64,000 bases of DNA, from NCBI GenBank assembly GCA_963709175.1, contig CAVPVK010000003.1, positions 1-64,000 of the forward strand, written 5' to 3'. The first letter of the stretch is position 1; every line of letters begins with the position of its first letter. Below the pieces are notes generated by a model that saw nothing but the letters and a program-made list of their open reading frames with translations, was not told the DNA's origin and searched no databases. The position numbers were made by a program, and so were the translations under genes. The stretch comes from JANXQG01 sp963709175 (lineage in GTDB: Bacteria; Planctomycetota; Planctomycetia; Pirellulales; Thermoguttaceae). Below are positions 55,501 through 63,371 of this stretch, piece after piece.

Positions 55501-56730
55501 GCCCGCACTGTCGGTGACGGCGGAGAGACTGTTGCCCACGTAAGAAAAGACCGTCTGGCGGGAGAAGGGATCGACGATCTGCTCGATCAGCCCGCAGCCC
55601 TCTTGACGCTGGATCTGCCAGCGGAGGGGCGAGGCGTCGCTATCGGCCGCCCCCCGCAACTCCGCCAGCATGACCACCAGGCCCTCCCCTTGGATCTCCT
55701 GCTGGTACAGCCCCCTCCAGCCATAGCCGTACTCGCTCTCCGCCTGGGAGAGGCTGTTGTAGTAGAAGACCACCGGCGGATCGCTCACGTCGCCCGCCGG
55801 CGTCCGCAGCCAGACCACCAGGTTCCCATTGCTGAGATTCACCTGCCCCGCCCCCGCCACCAGCCCGCTGTTGCTGCCGCAGTCGGCCGACTGCAGGTTG
55901 AACCACCGCAACAGGTCGTGCACCGTCTGCTGAGCCCGGTCCAAGGCGTTCGCCACGCCGCCCAGCCCATAACGCGGCGCCGCCAGCGACCGCGGCTGGT
56001 TCAGCCCCGCCGTGGGCTGCCACGGATCGCACCAGCCCTCCAGGTCGATCTTGCACAACGCCGGCTGCCACGCCCGGCCCTCCGCCTCCGGACAGTCGAT
56101 CGGCTCGCCCAGGTACGGCAAGGCGTAGGCCGCGCCCCGCAGGTTCCCCGTGTAACCCAGTTCCGACGAACCCTGGCAGGAACAGGACGAAGAACTGCTC
56201 GAAGAAGAGGAACTACTTGAGGAAGAGGATCTGCTGGAAGAGGATCTGCTGGAAGAGGATCTGCTGGAAGAGGATCTGCTGGAAGAGGATCCCTTGGAAC
56301 TCCCGGAAGCAGACGACAAACTGCCCGAAACGGCGGAAGCGGAGGACGAGGCGCTCTCCGAGGAAGAACTGCTGAAAATGGACGGCGGCCCAGAAATGGA
56401 AAAAGAACCGCTGGAACTCAGCGACGAGGAACGAGACCCGCTGGAACTGGACGAACTGGAACTGGACGACGAACTGCTGGAACTGGACGAACTGCTGGAA
56501 CTGGACGACGAACTGCCGCAACCGCGGTAGATCAGGCTGAATCCGTTGGGCTGCGTCTCCGTCCACGAGCCGTCCGCGTTCTCCACCAACGCGTTGCGAT
56601 CCAGATCCTCGGGAACGCCCACTCCGTCGTCCAACCCGTATCCCAGGCATACCCCCGAACCCTTGGTCAACGTATAAGAACCGCTGCTGGTAGTTTTTCC
56701 GCCCATCGATCCACCTTCCCTCTCTGCCAT
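49558..56730 (-). CDS. Giant Rhs/YD-repeat polymorphic toxin, core
   Basis: A 2,390-residue open frame; with the two following frames the full gene spans 48097-56730 (about 2,880 residues). Residues 72-190 form a poly-Ser tract with SRSSS repeats. More than 60 YD repeats (for example TTTYDYNARGQLTQLTDPLA) follow, interrupted by a jelly-roll-like insert (about 1,490-1,630), then a second Ser tract (about 2,180). The Rhs-associated core motif YYSPDMGRFTSYDPKG sits near 2,300, followed by the start of HINT. Such proteins form a shell enclosing a toxin that acts on competitors by contact. No classical signal peptide is visible. Confidence 0.85.
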   Translation of the reverse strand: MAEREGGSMGGKTTSSGSYTLTKGSGVCLGYGLDDGVGVPEDLDRNALVENADGSWTETQPNGFSLIYRGCGSSSSSSSSSSSSSSSSSSSSSSSSSGSRSSSLSSSGSFSISGPPSIFSSSSSESASSSASAVSGSLSSASGSSKGSSSSRSSSSRSSSSRSSSSRSSSSSSSSSSSSSSSCSCQGSSELGYTGNLRGAAYALPYLGEPIDCPEAEGRAWQPALCKIDLEGWCDPWQPTAGLNQPRSLAAPRYGLGGVANALDRAQQTVHDLLRWFNLQSADCGSNSGLVAGAGQVNLSNGNLVVWLRTPAGDVSDPPVVFYYNSLSQAESEYGYGWRGLYQQEIQGEGLVVMLAELRGAADSDASPLRWQIQRQEGCGLIEQIVDPFSRQTVFSYVGNSLSAVTDSAGRLTSFDIDGWGDLVAVTGPDLCTTTLTYDYQHLLRQWQNPAGDVTQYDYDCCRRLTSVLTPKNELIQFQYPNPQTRVIIDARDNCTTVTLDGYGNVSTVTTPEGVVTTYTWDDMQQLLSVTDGRNNTTTFTYTWVQQNNAEQNNVERLATIQKPAGGVLSFVYDGSTSLLTQIVDENGNCTTLQWGGQYNRTALIDATAATTTYDYNARGQLTQLTDPLAHSTTWTYDSLGRRQSVTNGAGETTSYAYDDDTSQLQQVTNPLGQITTYSRDLLNRLTRVTDANNNTTVYAYDDNGRQICVTNGEGLSRTTVYDGDGRAIARIDPENQATSYSYDANGNLWTTETPLGYFTVNGYDDDNRLISVEDPLHNVTTYGYDASNNRISRQNPLGYTWTSSYDGDRRLISTLTPLGLTTTYDYDLAGNRTAVTDPMDETTTTVFDVLQRVWATIDPLGHATTYTYDAAGRRTAEQNAENELTTTAYDSADRPISVTDAENHRTTYGYDGAGRRNAVTDGLGNTTTTVYDPGGRTIAVVNPLGNRTTTSYDQANRAIAVQDPLGNITTTAYWPTDQVQSVTDPLGHVTTYIYDADNRRTEVHDPLNEITTSGYDAAGRLVQTIDPLYHITSYVYDDANQRTEVHDPLNEITTSGYDPDGRLVQTIDPLYHITSYVYDNANRRTEVHDPLNQITTSGYDAAGRLVQTIDADNGRTTLIYDNANRKIGVWNVKSQPTSYSYLANGLLEMEVNAQLGITSYSYDAANRRIQVQDPMGNITTSGYDAASRLVQTIDSLNHITSYAYDNANRQTSVTNPLGEITTSGYDTAGRQTARTDARGMTTTYAYDAANRRTAVTLPDGGTTTTQYNADGTVYAEIPPSGKGIWFGYDAVGREITRTNAANEVTSTTYYNNGLRQTSVDGMGWTTTYTYDAANRLVCVQNPAGEQHTTTYNGTGGVLTEQLPLNLITSYVRDPLNLMQSCTDPSGATNTLTYDVLNQVQSAIDALVQATTYTLDALSRRIAVEDPLTNVTQTMYDPVSNVLATLHADTSWEDRTYDSAQQWRNTTDELSWFGQTLAAASGLLWNVVSGNWTLTSGGSLQLASSSTLGVIVSKQSPNDPNVAAQLSLQVPSSGPSVGVVAAYQPSGTNQGAYYHASLTPGSPATLTINKVSPNGSTTTLTQATVVAPVNQTHQLRLSSIGGQLTAYLNNAFAATASDSTLSGGQAGIRISQSQNLQPSVSSFRGSQLGATQKIYMPTGLVQAEIDPLGYLTTYSYDPVGRRTAVEDACGGITTTTYNLDGQVIAQIDANGNQTSFQYDQARRPYVATDALNRSTTTTYYANGLKQAVTDPLGHTTTYVYDMASRLLATMDANGNRTTNVYDTAGRRIAVINALGYAVTTTYDGANRPVQITDPLVHITTMSYDAAGRMLTQVDPLGRTTSYAYDANGNRTFQQDPRGIIVTLGYDTMNRLVSELYPSGQRHAYVYDTDGRRIAFSDATGTTSFVYDKRSGVLNQITPAGKTITCSYDPVGRRATMTNPDGGVTTYTRDLQGNLTTLTNPQGQATVTVYDPLNRPLHKTLGNGVTVTNTYDPAGRLTGIQNYSLLGTLDSSFSYTYDNVGNRLTAVEANGTVTTWSYDAIYQLRSEWRTNNPDPANNFGTTYTYDAAGNRLYMDDSLLGRTTYTHDFANQMKFAVSSTDTTTYVYDNCGNLTLVQEPWSTVDYSWDETGRMNEAQLMSGLVTMVYDARGKRVAKLSGSVTSFLYDFDRLLQETDSSSGSSSSSSSSSSPGWGNSEWTYTSSDDGWGDLISEYETGGSTLYHTYDALGSTDLIVDGGTATPYAYRSFGQQTDPSLSCADTPFGFVGRQNYYLDEELDLYLVGARYYSPDMGRFTSYDPKGLHAGDPNLYRYCGNNPVNRTDPSGEQDPSTEPWAIPTTTAATSDQMLTPMCFPAGTPILLADGTTKPIEQFVGAEKVRGASRRSGRGDYGW
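56222..56281. repeat. 15-bp tandem repeat encoding SRSSS
   Basis: Four perfect copies of GAAGAGGATCTGCTG, plus a partial one, in the poly-Ser part of the Rhs gene. A likely slippage hotspot that changes linker length in 5-residue steps. Confidence 0.8.
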
Positions 56731-57143
56731 CGTTCGTCGCCGCCAGACCGGGAACCAACGCCCCGCAAACCTCCGCGGCCAACACGCAACGCGCTCCTCC
56801 GGACACGCATCACACCCACGATCCTAACCCCCCGCCACCGCCGCCTCCAGCCGAGTTCCCGGGCCATTAACAAGCTTCCCACCACCGAGCGCTCCTGAGC
56901 GCTCCTGCCCTGCACGTCACGAACTGGACAACCGGATTTCCTCAAACGAGGCCTTTCTGCAGGACAAAGAGATTTCTGCCAGAAGGATGAGCGGGAAATC
57001 GAAAACTCTGCGCCGCGTGGAAGAATCCGACGCTCCGCCGGCGCAAGTGTTAAGCCGGCCAAGCCACAGAGTTACGGCGTATCGCAGTCAGATGCGAGGC
57101 GACCAGTTTCCGATCATACCCTGTCTGAAATACCCTGCAATAC
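56731..57143. other. Upstream region of the Rhs gene
   Basis: No gene recognised; expected to hold the Rhs promoter. No clear promoter boxes or hairpins stood out. Confidence 0.35.
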
Positions 57144-57938
57144 TCACAGCTTCACCCATTTTGCAGGAACGATTGCTCTGGTGTCGAGCTCCGAGGCAAT
57201 AAACCACTTCTTCGGCGCGACGACAATGCGGCCTTGCTTAGCTTCTGCCAACCAGGCGGCCCACCAGCTGAAGGTGCTGTTGGCAATAACAGCGTGCCGG
57301 CAACGTCCCATCAACCACATGTCATGGAAGCTGTTTCCCGTGCTCGCAATCTGGCCTATCAAGTTCTGCCGGCACCACTCTACGTCATCTGAGAAGATGA
57401 AGATCTTCATGGCCCCAGTGCGCGACGCAATGTAACTCAATCCGCGTTCATAATACTCCGGCGGCATGATTCCACGAAATGCCAGATTATCTGGCGTCAT
57501 GTAGTCCCCGCGCCGTACATGGACCGCGACACTGTTCGTCCCCAACATTCTCGATGCCAGCGATTGTACCTCCCGCGGAACTGACTCTCGGAGAGTCAAT
57601 TCTTGACGAAGTTGGTCGCTGATAGGCAGAAAGTACTTCTCGCTTTGCCAGAATCCGCGCACCACAGACGGATCAGGCGCGCTCAACACGTCGGCCCGGT
57701 AACCCAAGTCAGTGTCGGTGAAGACAGGCCCCCCTTCCGGGTCGTCATACTGTACAGACGTATTAAACGCATGCAGCCCATACTTCGGATGGTCTGCATT
57801 ATGTAGACCGTCGGCACTGTCTACCGTACGTCCTTTATCGAAAGTCACGCAGCGGCCCCGAGCTTGAAGTGCGCGCCCAACGGCGTACTGAAACAGTTGG
57901 TTGCCTAAACCGCCTATCAAGGTTATATTTACCGACAT
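57144..57938 (-). CDS. GT11 alpha-1,2-fucosyltransferase
   Basis: A 264-residue protein with all three hallmarks of family 11: GGLGNQLFQYAVGRAL near the start, VAVHVRRGDYMT in the middle (donor-binding) and NSTFSWWAAWLAEA near the end. It should move fucose from GDP-fucose to galactose on a surface glycan. The ribosome site is weak. Same strand as the other glycan genes. Confidence 0.85.
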   Translation of the reverse strand: MSVNITLIGGLGNQLFQYAVGRALQARGRCVTFDKGRTVDSADGLHNADHPKYGLHAFNTSVQYDDPEGGPVFTDTDLGYRADVLSAPDPSVVRGFWQSEKYFLPISDQLRQELTLRESVPREVQSLASRMLGTNSVAVHVRRGDYMTPDNLAFRGIMPPEYYERGLSYIASRTGAMKIFIFSDDVEWCRQNLIGQIASTGNSFHDMWLMGRCRHAVIANSTFSWWAAWLAEAKQGRIVVAPKKWFIASELDTRAIVPAKWVKL

Positions 57939-58275
57939 AATGCGTTTCTACTCGGGCGGGCGACGTGACGAGGAACAGCGAGCGCGACGATTCACACGCT
58001 TTGCGCACTGGCGCTCGCCGCCGGTTCTCTGCGTTGCTGCAGAACGACTGCGAAACTTGAATACCAATGCTGCCGAGTCAATCCCGAAATAGGTTGTCTC
58101 TCTGAGTGTGCCATTTATTGACAGCCAGACAGTGTAATCGGAAAACCAGTTGTAGCTCCTGAGCCACCGCCCTGGTCAAATCATCTTGAGCAAAACATCA
58201 GGTTCAGCAACAGTCGAGCCACACTCGGGCGGACGATCGAGACAAGTGACATTCGGCAATGTCGCGGATTACTTT

Positions 58276-59877
58276 TCACACTTCGCCTCGATTCTCGAAT
58301 TGGCGACGAGCCACTTTGAGGGCTTGGCTGGCCTCGCCTGCCAAGTCGGTCTCGATCTCGACCACCGCGCCGCCCGTCGCCTCGGCGATGAGGTTCTTGG
58401 TGGCAGCCGGATGCCACACCGTTACAATCCCATCTTGGATGCTGTCGGCTTCGGGTTGGACAAGCGTGAACCATTTATCGATTTCATGCACCAGGTGAGC
58501 ATGATCAAACGACTGCGCAAAGATCCACTCGAGCCCGGTGTCGACGTCGGTCTCGGGGTTGCGGCTGTAGCCGGTATGCCAACCCATCGTGCGAAGCTCT
58601 TGTACGACGCCGCGAGGCGCCTTTAACAGAACGACGAGCGGTGGTCGAGGAGCGGTATTTCTGCGGAGTCGGTCGCGGACCGCGGGCGGCAATTGATCAA
58701 GCGCCTCCTGGACGGTCTGTGCCGTTACCTCGATGCAGGACTGGCCGACGGCATTCATGATCAGTTCTGCCGTGGCCTGCGGATGCCAGACAACCGCTAC
58801 TTGACCGTCACCGGCTGCCACCTCGCCCCAAATCATCCGTAGCCACGAGTCGAGTCGTGTCGCCCAAGTCGTTGGCGCATGCCCGAATAGCTCGCTGAGG
58901 CCGGAATCGATGTCGCTTTGACCGTCCCGGACATAACCCGTATGAAAGCCGCAGGTCCGCAGATCCGGCAGGATCGAGGATGGAGCGTGCAGCAAAATGA
59001 CTGGAAGTTGGCCGTGGGCACATTCGCCGAGCTTGGACCAATAGCGCCGAGGCTGGACTTCGCCGCGGATATCGGATTTACCTTGGTCCTGCCCACAGAG
59101 GAACGGGTCGGGGGCATATACCTTGTAGCGTCGCTGCATTGGCCCCATGACATGGTCGCAGTGGCCAGTAACCGCGCTCATCCATTGTTGGTAGAGGTCC
59201 CGCAGGAACTGCCCGCGGATCGCGTAAGCATGGGTCCGCTGACAATTCACGCACTGAACGATGCGTGGATCGTCGGTGGGAAGTGGCTCGCTGCAGTGCT
59301 GCCCGCCCAGCATCAATTGGTCCCAGTCGTCTGGCACTTCCTTCAGGAATCGGGCGACCTCTTCCTGAAAGCCCGGCCGCAGAACAAGGTCGTCTTCGAG
59401 CACCAAAAGCCGATCGACGCGATCAAGGATCGCGCACTCGAGAATCTGCCGGTGGCTTTGCATGCAGCCGAAGGTCCCTCCGCCATCGCGCCAACGAAAT
59501 GGCATAGGCAACGCTGTGCCGTCGATAGCCGCGAAGACCTCAGGCTCGCGGAACGGCCAATGGTGCTCTTCAAGCTGTCGCCGAAACTGGCCAAGGGCAT
59601 CCGGTCGTCGCCGCAGGTTAATAACGATGACGCGATCGAAATAGTCGCGGAGGGCGTCCTTCGGTTTCTTCCAACGCCCAAGCCGACAATTTCCTAATCG
59701 CCACAGGGACTCCGTGCGATCCTTGCGTTCACAGCGCTTCATCAAGGCACAGCCGGGGGCCTGAGGATCCCAGTGTTCGCACTTACGGCAGATCGCGGCG
59801 ATGCGGGCGATTTCTTCGTCGCTCCGGACGAAGGTGTCGTCATTGTCGCAAATCATGCTGGTGACTTCGAAGTTCAT
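58276..59877 (-). CDS. GT25-like glycosyltransferase with two HTGY/WHPxAT modules
   Basis: A 533-residue protein; AGGAAAACC precedes ATG 59877. Residues 25-70 are Cys-rich (ICRKCEHWDPQAPGCALMKR), a possible zinc site. Residues 75-275 are a GT25 domain (FDRVIVINLRRRPDALGQFR, LLVLEDDLVLRPGF). Two copies of a module of about 120 residues follow (about 290-405 and 425-530), each with G(F/W)HTGY, a D-x-D-x-GL motif and VWHPxATxxLI. The role of the modules is unknown. The gene is intact, unlike its paralogue at 40909-42298. Confidence 0.75.
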   Translation of the reverse strand: MNFEVTSMICDNDDTFVRSDEEIARIAAICRKCEHWDPQAPGCALMKRCERKDRTESLWRLGNCRLGRWKKPKDALRDYFDRVIVINLRRRPDALGQFRRQLEEHHWPFREPEVFAAIDGTALPMPFRWRDGGGTFGCMQSHRQILECAILDRVDRLLVLEDDLVLRPGFQEEVARFLKEVPDDWDQLMLGGQHCSEPLPTDDPRIVQCVNCQRTHAYAIRGQFLRDLYQQWMSAVTGHCDHVMGPMQRRYKVYAPDPFLCGQDQGKSDIRGEVQPRRYWSKLGECAHGQLPVILLHAPSSILPDLRTCGFHTGYVRDGQSDIDSGLSELFGHAPTTWATRLDSWLRMIWGEVAAGDGQVAVVWHPQATAELIMNAVGQSCIEVTAQTVQEALDQLPPAVRDRLRRNTAPRPPLVVLLKAPRGVVQELRTMGWHTGYSRNPETDVDTGLEWIFAQSFDHAHLVHEIDKWFTLVQPEADSIQDGIVTVWHPAATKNLIAEATGGAVVEIETDLAGEASQALKVARRQFENRGEV

Positions 59878-59908
59878 GGTTTTCCTACCACCAGGATGTG
59901 GGGTGGCC

Positions 59909-61101
59909 TCACGACGCTTTCCGTAGGTCTGCGGACCGGCCGGCGCCCCTGACCTCCGAGGATTCTTCGGGACTGCACCTCGTGCCCGACATCTTGCTTT
60001 CTTCGTCCGATGTCAGTATCGGTTTCAGAGACACACGACTGCCTTCCGCGAAGGCGGCCCAGGACCCATCATTGAACGTAATCGTTAGGACCTTCCGCAC
60101 GTATGGCCATGGGTCTCCGCCCAATGCATTCGATGCCACAAACTCGTAGCATTCGTGGTCAACCAACGCGCTAATTACACTTGTTACATCCACTACCCTG
60201 TGTGCGTACCCGTAGACTGCGGTCGCGACCTGGCGCCGCACGGCCTGCCACCAGAAACACTTGCGGAAACTGGCTATCGTCGCCCAGTGAGCTCACTTCT
60301 GGAGAAGCCTCGACAAATGGCAATTCGTGGTCCTCGATTCGCGCAATCTCGTGGCGATCACGTGTAAGTCCGTACTTGTCCAGAAGACCTCGTCCTTCGG
60401 TATCCGCATCGATGTTCAAAGCGCGTAGTAGTTTGTAGCACCTTCCAGTGCCACCCCTTCGCGTATGATTGACCGCGACGCGGTCGATGATCGCGGTCTT
60501 ATATTCAGGATAGGGCAGCATTGACGTCAAGAGAAACTCTAAATCCCAGCCGCTTGCGTTTTCACCGATCCTCGCGCCGATTCTGGACAGCGCCCGGCGA
60601 CTCAACATCGGTGCCATTACCTCGATGGCGTTTACAAACCGAAGCCTAGAACCCGCCTGCTGTGCCGTCATGCCAATGTTGACATGGCCGATAATGGATG
60701 GTTGCGCCACGTCGAGTTCATGTTCATGAAAAACCCGAAATGCCTCGTTCCATGCCTCCGGCGTCGCCATCAAATCGTCGTCTGCCAACGCTACGCAGTC
60801 GTAGGAACTAATGAGTCGCCACTGTTCCTGACATATCGCCTGTAACGCCGGGAACTTCAAGCCTTGCTTGAGGGAATAGAATTCGCCGTCCATGGCGAAC
60901 CGGCCCGCCAACCTGCCAAAGTCGGAAATCATCAAATCGAATGCCTTGCCCGGGCGGATCCAATTCCTGTGCAGCGAATCGTCATCGGTCCGCACAATAA
61001 TCAAATTGCGTTTTGCCTTCGACGCCAACCGTTTGGCATTATCAACAGGGCCCGACCGCCGCCGAAGCGGAAACTCCTTGGGGTCACTGTAAAGGTGAAA
61101 C
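59909..61101 (-). pseudogene. DUF707-like glycan protein with YG..DVT tail, frameshifted
   Basis: The main part matches DUF707, a glycosyltransferase-like family: NLIIVRTDDDSLHRNWI, FDLMISDFGRLAGRF, YDCVALADDDL and GWDLEFLLTSMLPYPEY. A slip near 60240 leads to a C-terminal module with YGYAHRVVDVTSVI and GGDPWPYVRKVLTITF, like the YG...DVT domain found on diverse proteins. No start codon with a good ribosome site separates it from the DUF3431 part upstream; Met at 61101 is possible. Confidence 0.55.
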
Positions 61102-61761
61102 ATGAGAGCTTCGAAAGCAAAGCCGTCCAGTACGGCTCCTTCTCCTTTAGCCTCACCTGCCAACAACTCGGCAAGAAGCCACTCCCAATCGCCTAGCGGG
61201 CGCACCGTGATGCATTGTCGCGGAACCGCATACATATTGCCGTAGCCATAGTAGAGCGACTTCGGGGCGAGAAACGTCGAACACGTGTGTCCATATCTCT
61301 TGTGCCCATTCCTCGCTGGAAGGCTTCTTGAACGGAAATTGACCGGGATGCGTAACAAGCCCGTAGTTACATTCAAAGCCGTGCACAACCGTCCGATAAT
61401 CGGCCGATTTGACCTCGGCCGGCGGCGAGTCTTCGAGGTAATGCTTGGTAAGAGTCGTCGGCTGTTCATAATCGCACTTCAATCGCCCCAGAAGGTCCGG
61501 ACTGTGCACCAGAGGCTCACCTTGAACGAAAAACGTCAGGTCCGCCAACCTGTCATAATTGTTGACGATGTGGGTCAGATATGTATGGGATTCTCGGCCG
61601 ACATTGGGGAGTTTTTGCACCTGCGTGTTTGGTCTTGACAACAGACCCAGCGGGAAATCCCGTCCCTTGTTGTACAACCATACGGGAATGTCGGTCTGGA
61701 ACATCCAGTCGATCGGCTCGTCGTAATGCGCCACTACCATTTCCCGTTCCGGGATGTGCAT
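61102..61761 (-). pseudogene. DUF3431-like glycosyltransferase part, frameshifted
   Basis: From Met at 61761: EREMVVAHYDEPIDWMF, IPVWLYNKGR, LPNVGRESHTYLTHIVNNYD and LTFFVQGEPLVH, the DUF3431 pattern. Near 61270 the frame changes to SLYYGYGNMYAVPRQCITVR and DWEWLLAELL, the family's C-terminus. It is continuous upstream with the FAD-oxidoreductase frame through a Ser/Thr/Pro-rich linker, and downstream with the DUF707 part. Confidence 0.6.
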
Positions 61762-63371
61762 TACGAGGCCGCGTACCGGCGGTGCCAAGGTAGATGACTG
61801 AGAAGGCGCACTTCGTCCAACGCTCGCTGTCGCGGAACTGTCTGTCGGCGCCCCTCCGTTCGGAGGTAAGCAAGTCGTGGCCGCAGGCTCCCCGCGTTCG
61901 GGGCATTTACACACTGGGCGGTTTTCGGTCGATCGGTTGCAGGTGGACGCGGCGATCGCGCCGGCAGTGGCCTCGGCGCTGCTGGGATTCCTGAAGCCGA
62001 TGGTCGTTTCCGGTTCGTGGAGCAGCAAGCGGTTGACAAGCTCCACCCCTTGCATAAGCGAGTGGTCCGTATTCGAGACCTCATATTTCCACATTCCGAA
62101 CCGGCCGCGGCTGTAGATTGAGTAACCCTCCAAGTATGGAATCGCGCTGGCCAGAACCGAATCCCGGTCGAGGGTTGGGATGGGATAGCTGTATTGAGCG
62201 CAGTAGCACCACGTATCGACGATATCGTCTTTGTCTCTCTCGGAAAGGACACTGGCGTTGATCAGGCCGCAGATCGTATCCTCTACGATTGTGTCGGCGT
62301 TCACCGGTTTGAATTCACTGTCGCTTGTCTCGCACAGAAGGCTGTAGTAGCACTCGTTGTCCGGCGTCATTCGTGGTGAGAGGTTGCTGGCATAGGAAAC
62401 CCGATAAAATGGGCAATTGTTCTCAGGAAAGTACATCCAGCTTCTGGTGCTTGGACACTTTTGCCGAATGCCGATGCCCACCATATAACCGCGACTATGT
62501 CGCAGCTGGCGCGTGGCCTGCTTTATCTCCTCGGGGAACTCACCGAGGACTACCTGGTCGCACAGTTGGTCGAGGGGAATGGTTGTAATCAGATGGTCAT
62601 AGTCCACGACCTGTCCGTCGTCAAAGCGACAGCGCTTTGCAAGCGGATCGACCGAAACCAGGGCCTTATTGAGGTTCAGGTGCCCAGCAAGCGACTTTGC
62701 GATACGGCGAAACAGTTCCCCGGTGCCGCCAGTGAGAGGGTACCGAAACTGGTTGTTCGGTCCCCAGGCGAAATCGTCAAGGCCGAGAACGACATTTCTC
62801 AGTGCGCGCACGGTATCGACGACCGCGACCCGTTCGCCGACCCACTCTGTGCTCATCAGGTTACCGGGATGGGCCCATACCTTGAAGTTATAGGGCCCCA
62901 TGAAGTGCTTGACGATCCCGTCGCCGAAGACGGCATCGATGAAACTGCTAAAGTCTCTCGCGTCGCTGTGATCCCGCCTGGCGTGCGCATCGATAAGCCC
63001 CGCCAGGCATTCATAACAAGCCTCATTGGGCAAGTACCGAATATTGTTTTGAAATGGATACGGAATCCAGCGATCAAGAGCGCAGTATCCAGCATTCGCG
63101 GCTATTGAGAGTGAAGTCATTGCCCAGGCAGCGAGCAAAGACTTCGTCAAAATAATTGTAGTGGCTAAAGGTCACATGGCAGCCGATGTCCCACGTGAAG
63201 CCACACTTGTCGATGTAGCTTGAGGCCGTTCCGCCGACGGCCGAAGCGCGCGTCGTACAGTTGAAAGTTCGTGTACCCAAGTTCCCTGAGACGGTACGCA
63301 GCTCCGAGGCCTGTCGGCCCGCCTCCGATAATGATGATCTTCGGATCCATTCCAGGCAGGGAGTTGATCAT
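61762..63371 (-). pseudogene. FAD-dependent oxidoreductase (UDP-galactopyranose-mutase-like), frameshifted
   Basis: Start at 63371 (AGAGGCG upstream). FAD-binding KIIIIGGGPTGLGAAYRLRE, then a slip near 63250 to VGGTASSYIDKCGFTWDIGC, a second near 63080 to IPYPFQNNIRYLP, then GGTGELFRRIAKSLA and IYSRGRFGMWKYEVSNTDHS. The pattern is that of eukaryotic-type UDP-galactopyranose mutase relatives and similar amine-oxidase-fold enzymes, which suits its polysaccharide neighbours. Substrate unknown. A low-complexity linker connects it to DUF3431 without a stop. Confidence 0.65.

Noticed and set aside
53266..56220. A 984-residue open frame on the plus strand, with others at 49828-50862 and 51085-52215
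   Set aside because: They lie antisense to the YD repeats of the Rhs gene. Their Val/Gly/Arg-rich, repetitive sequence is what the complement of YD codons gives, and no family features are present.
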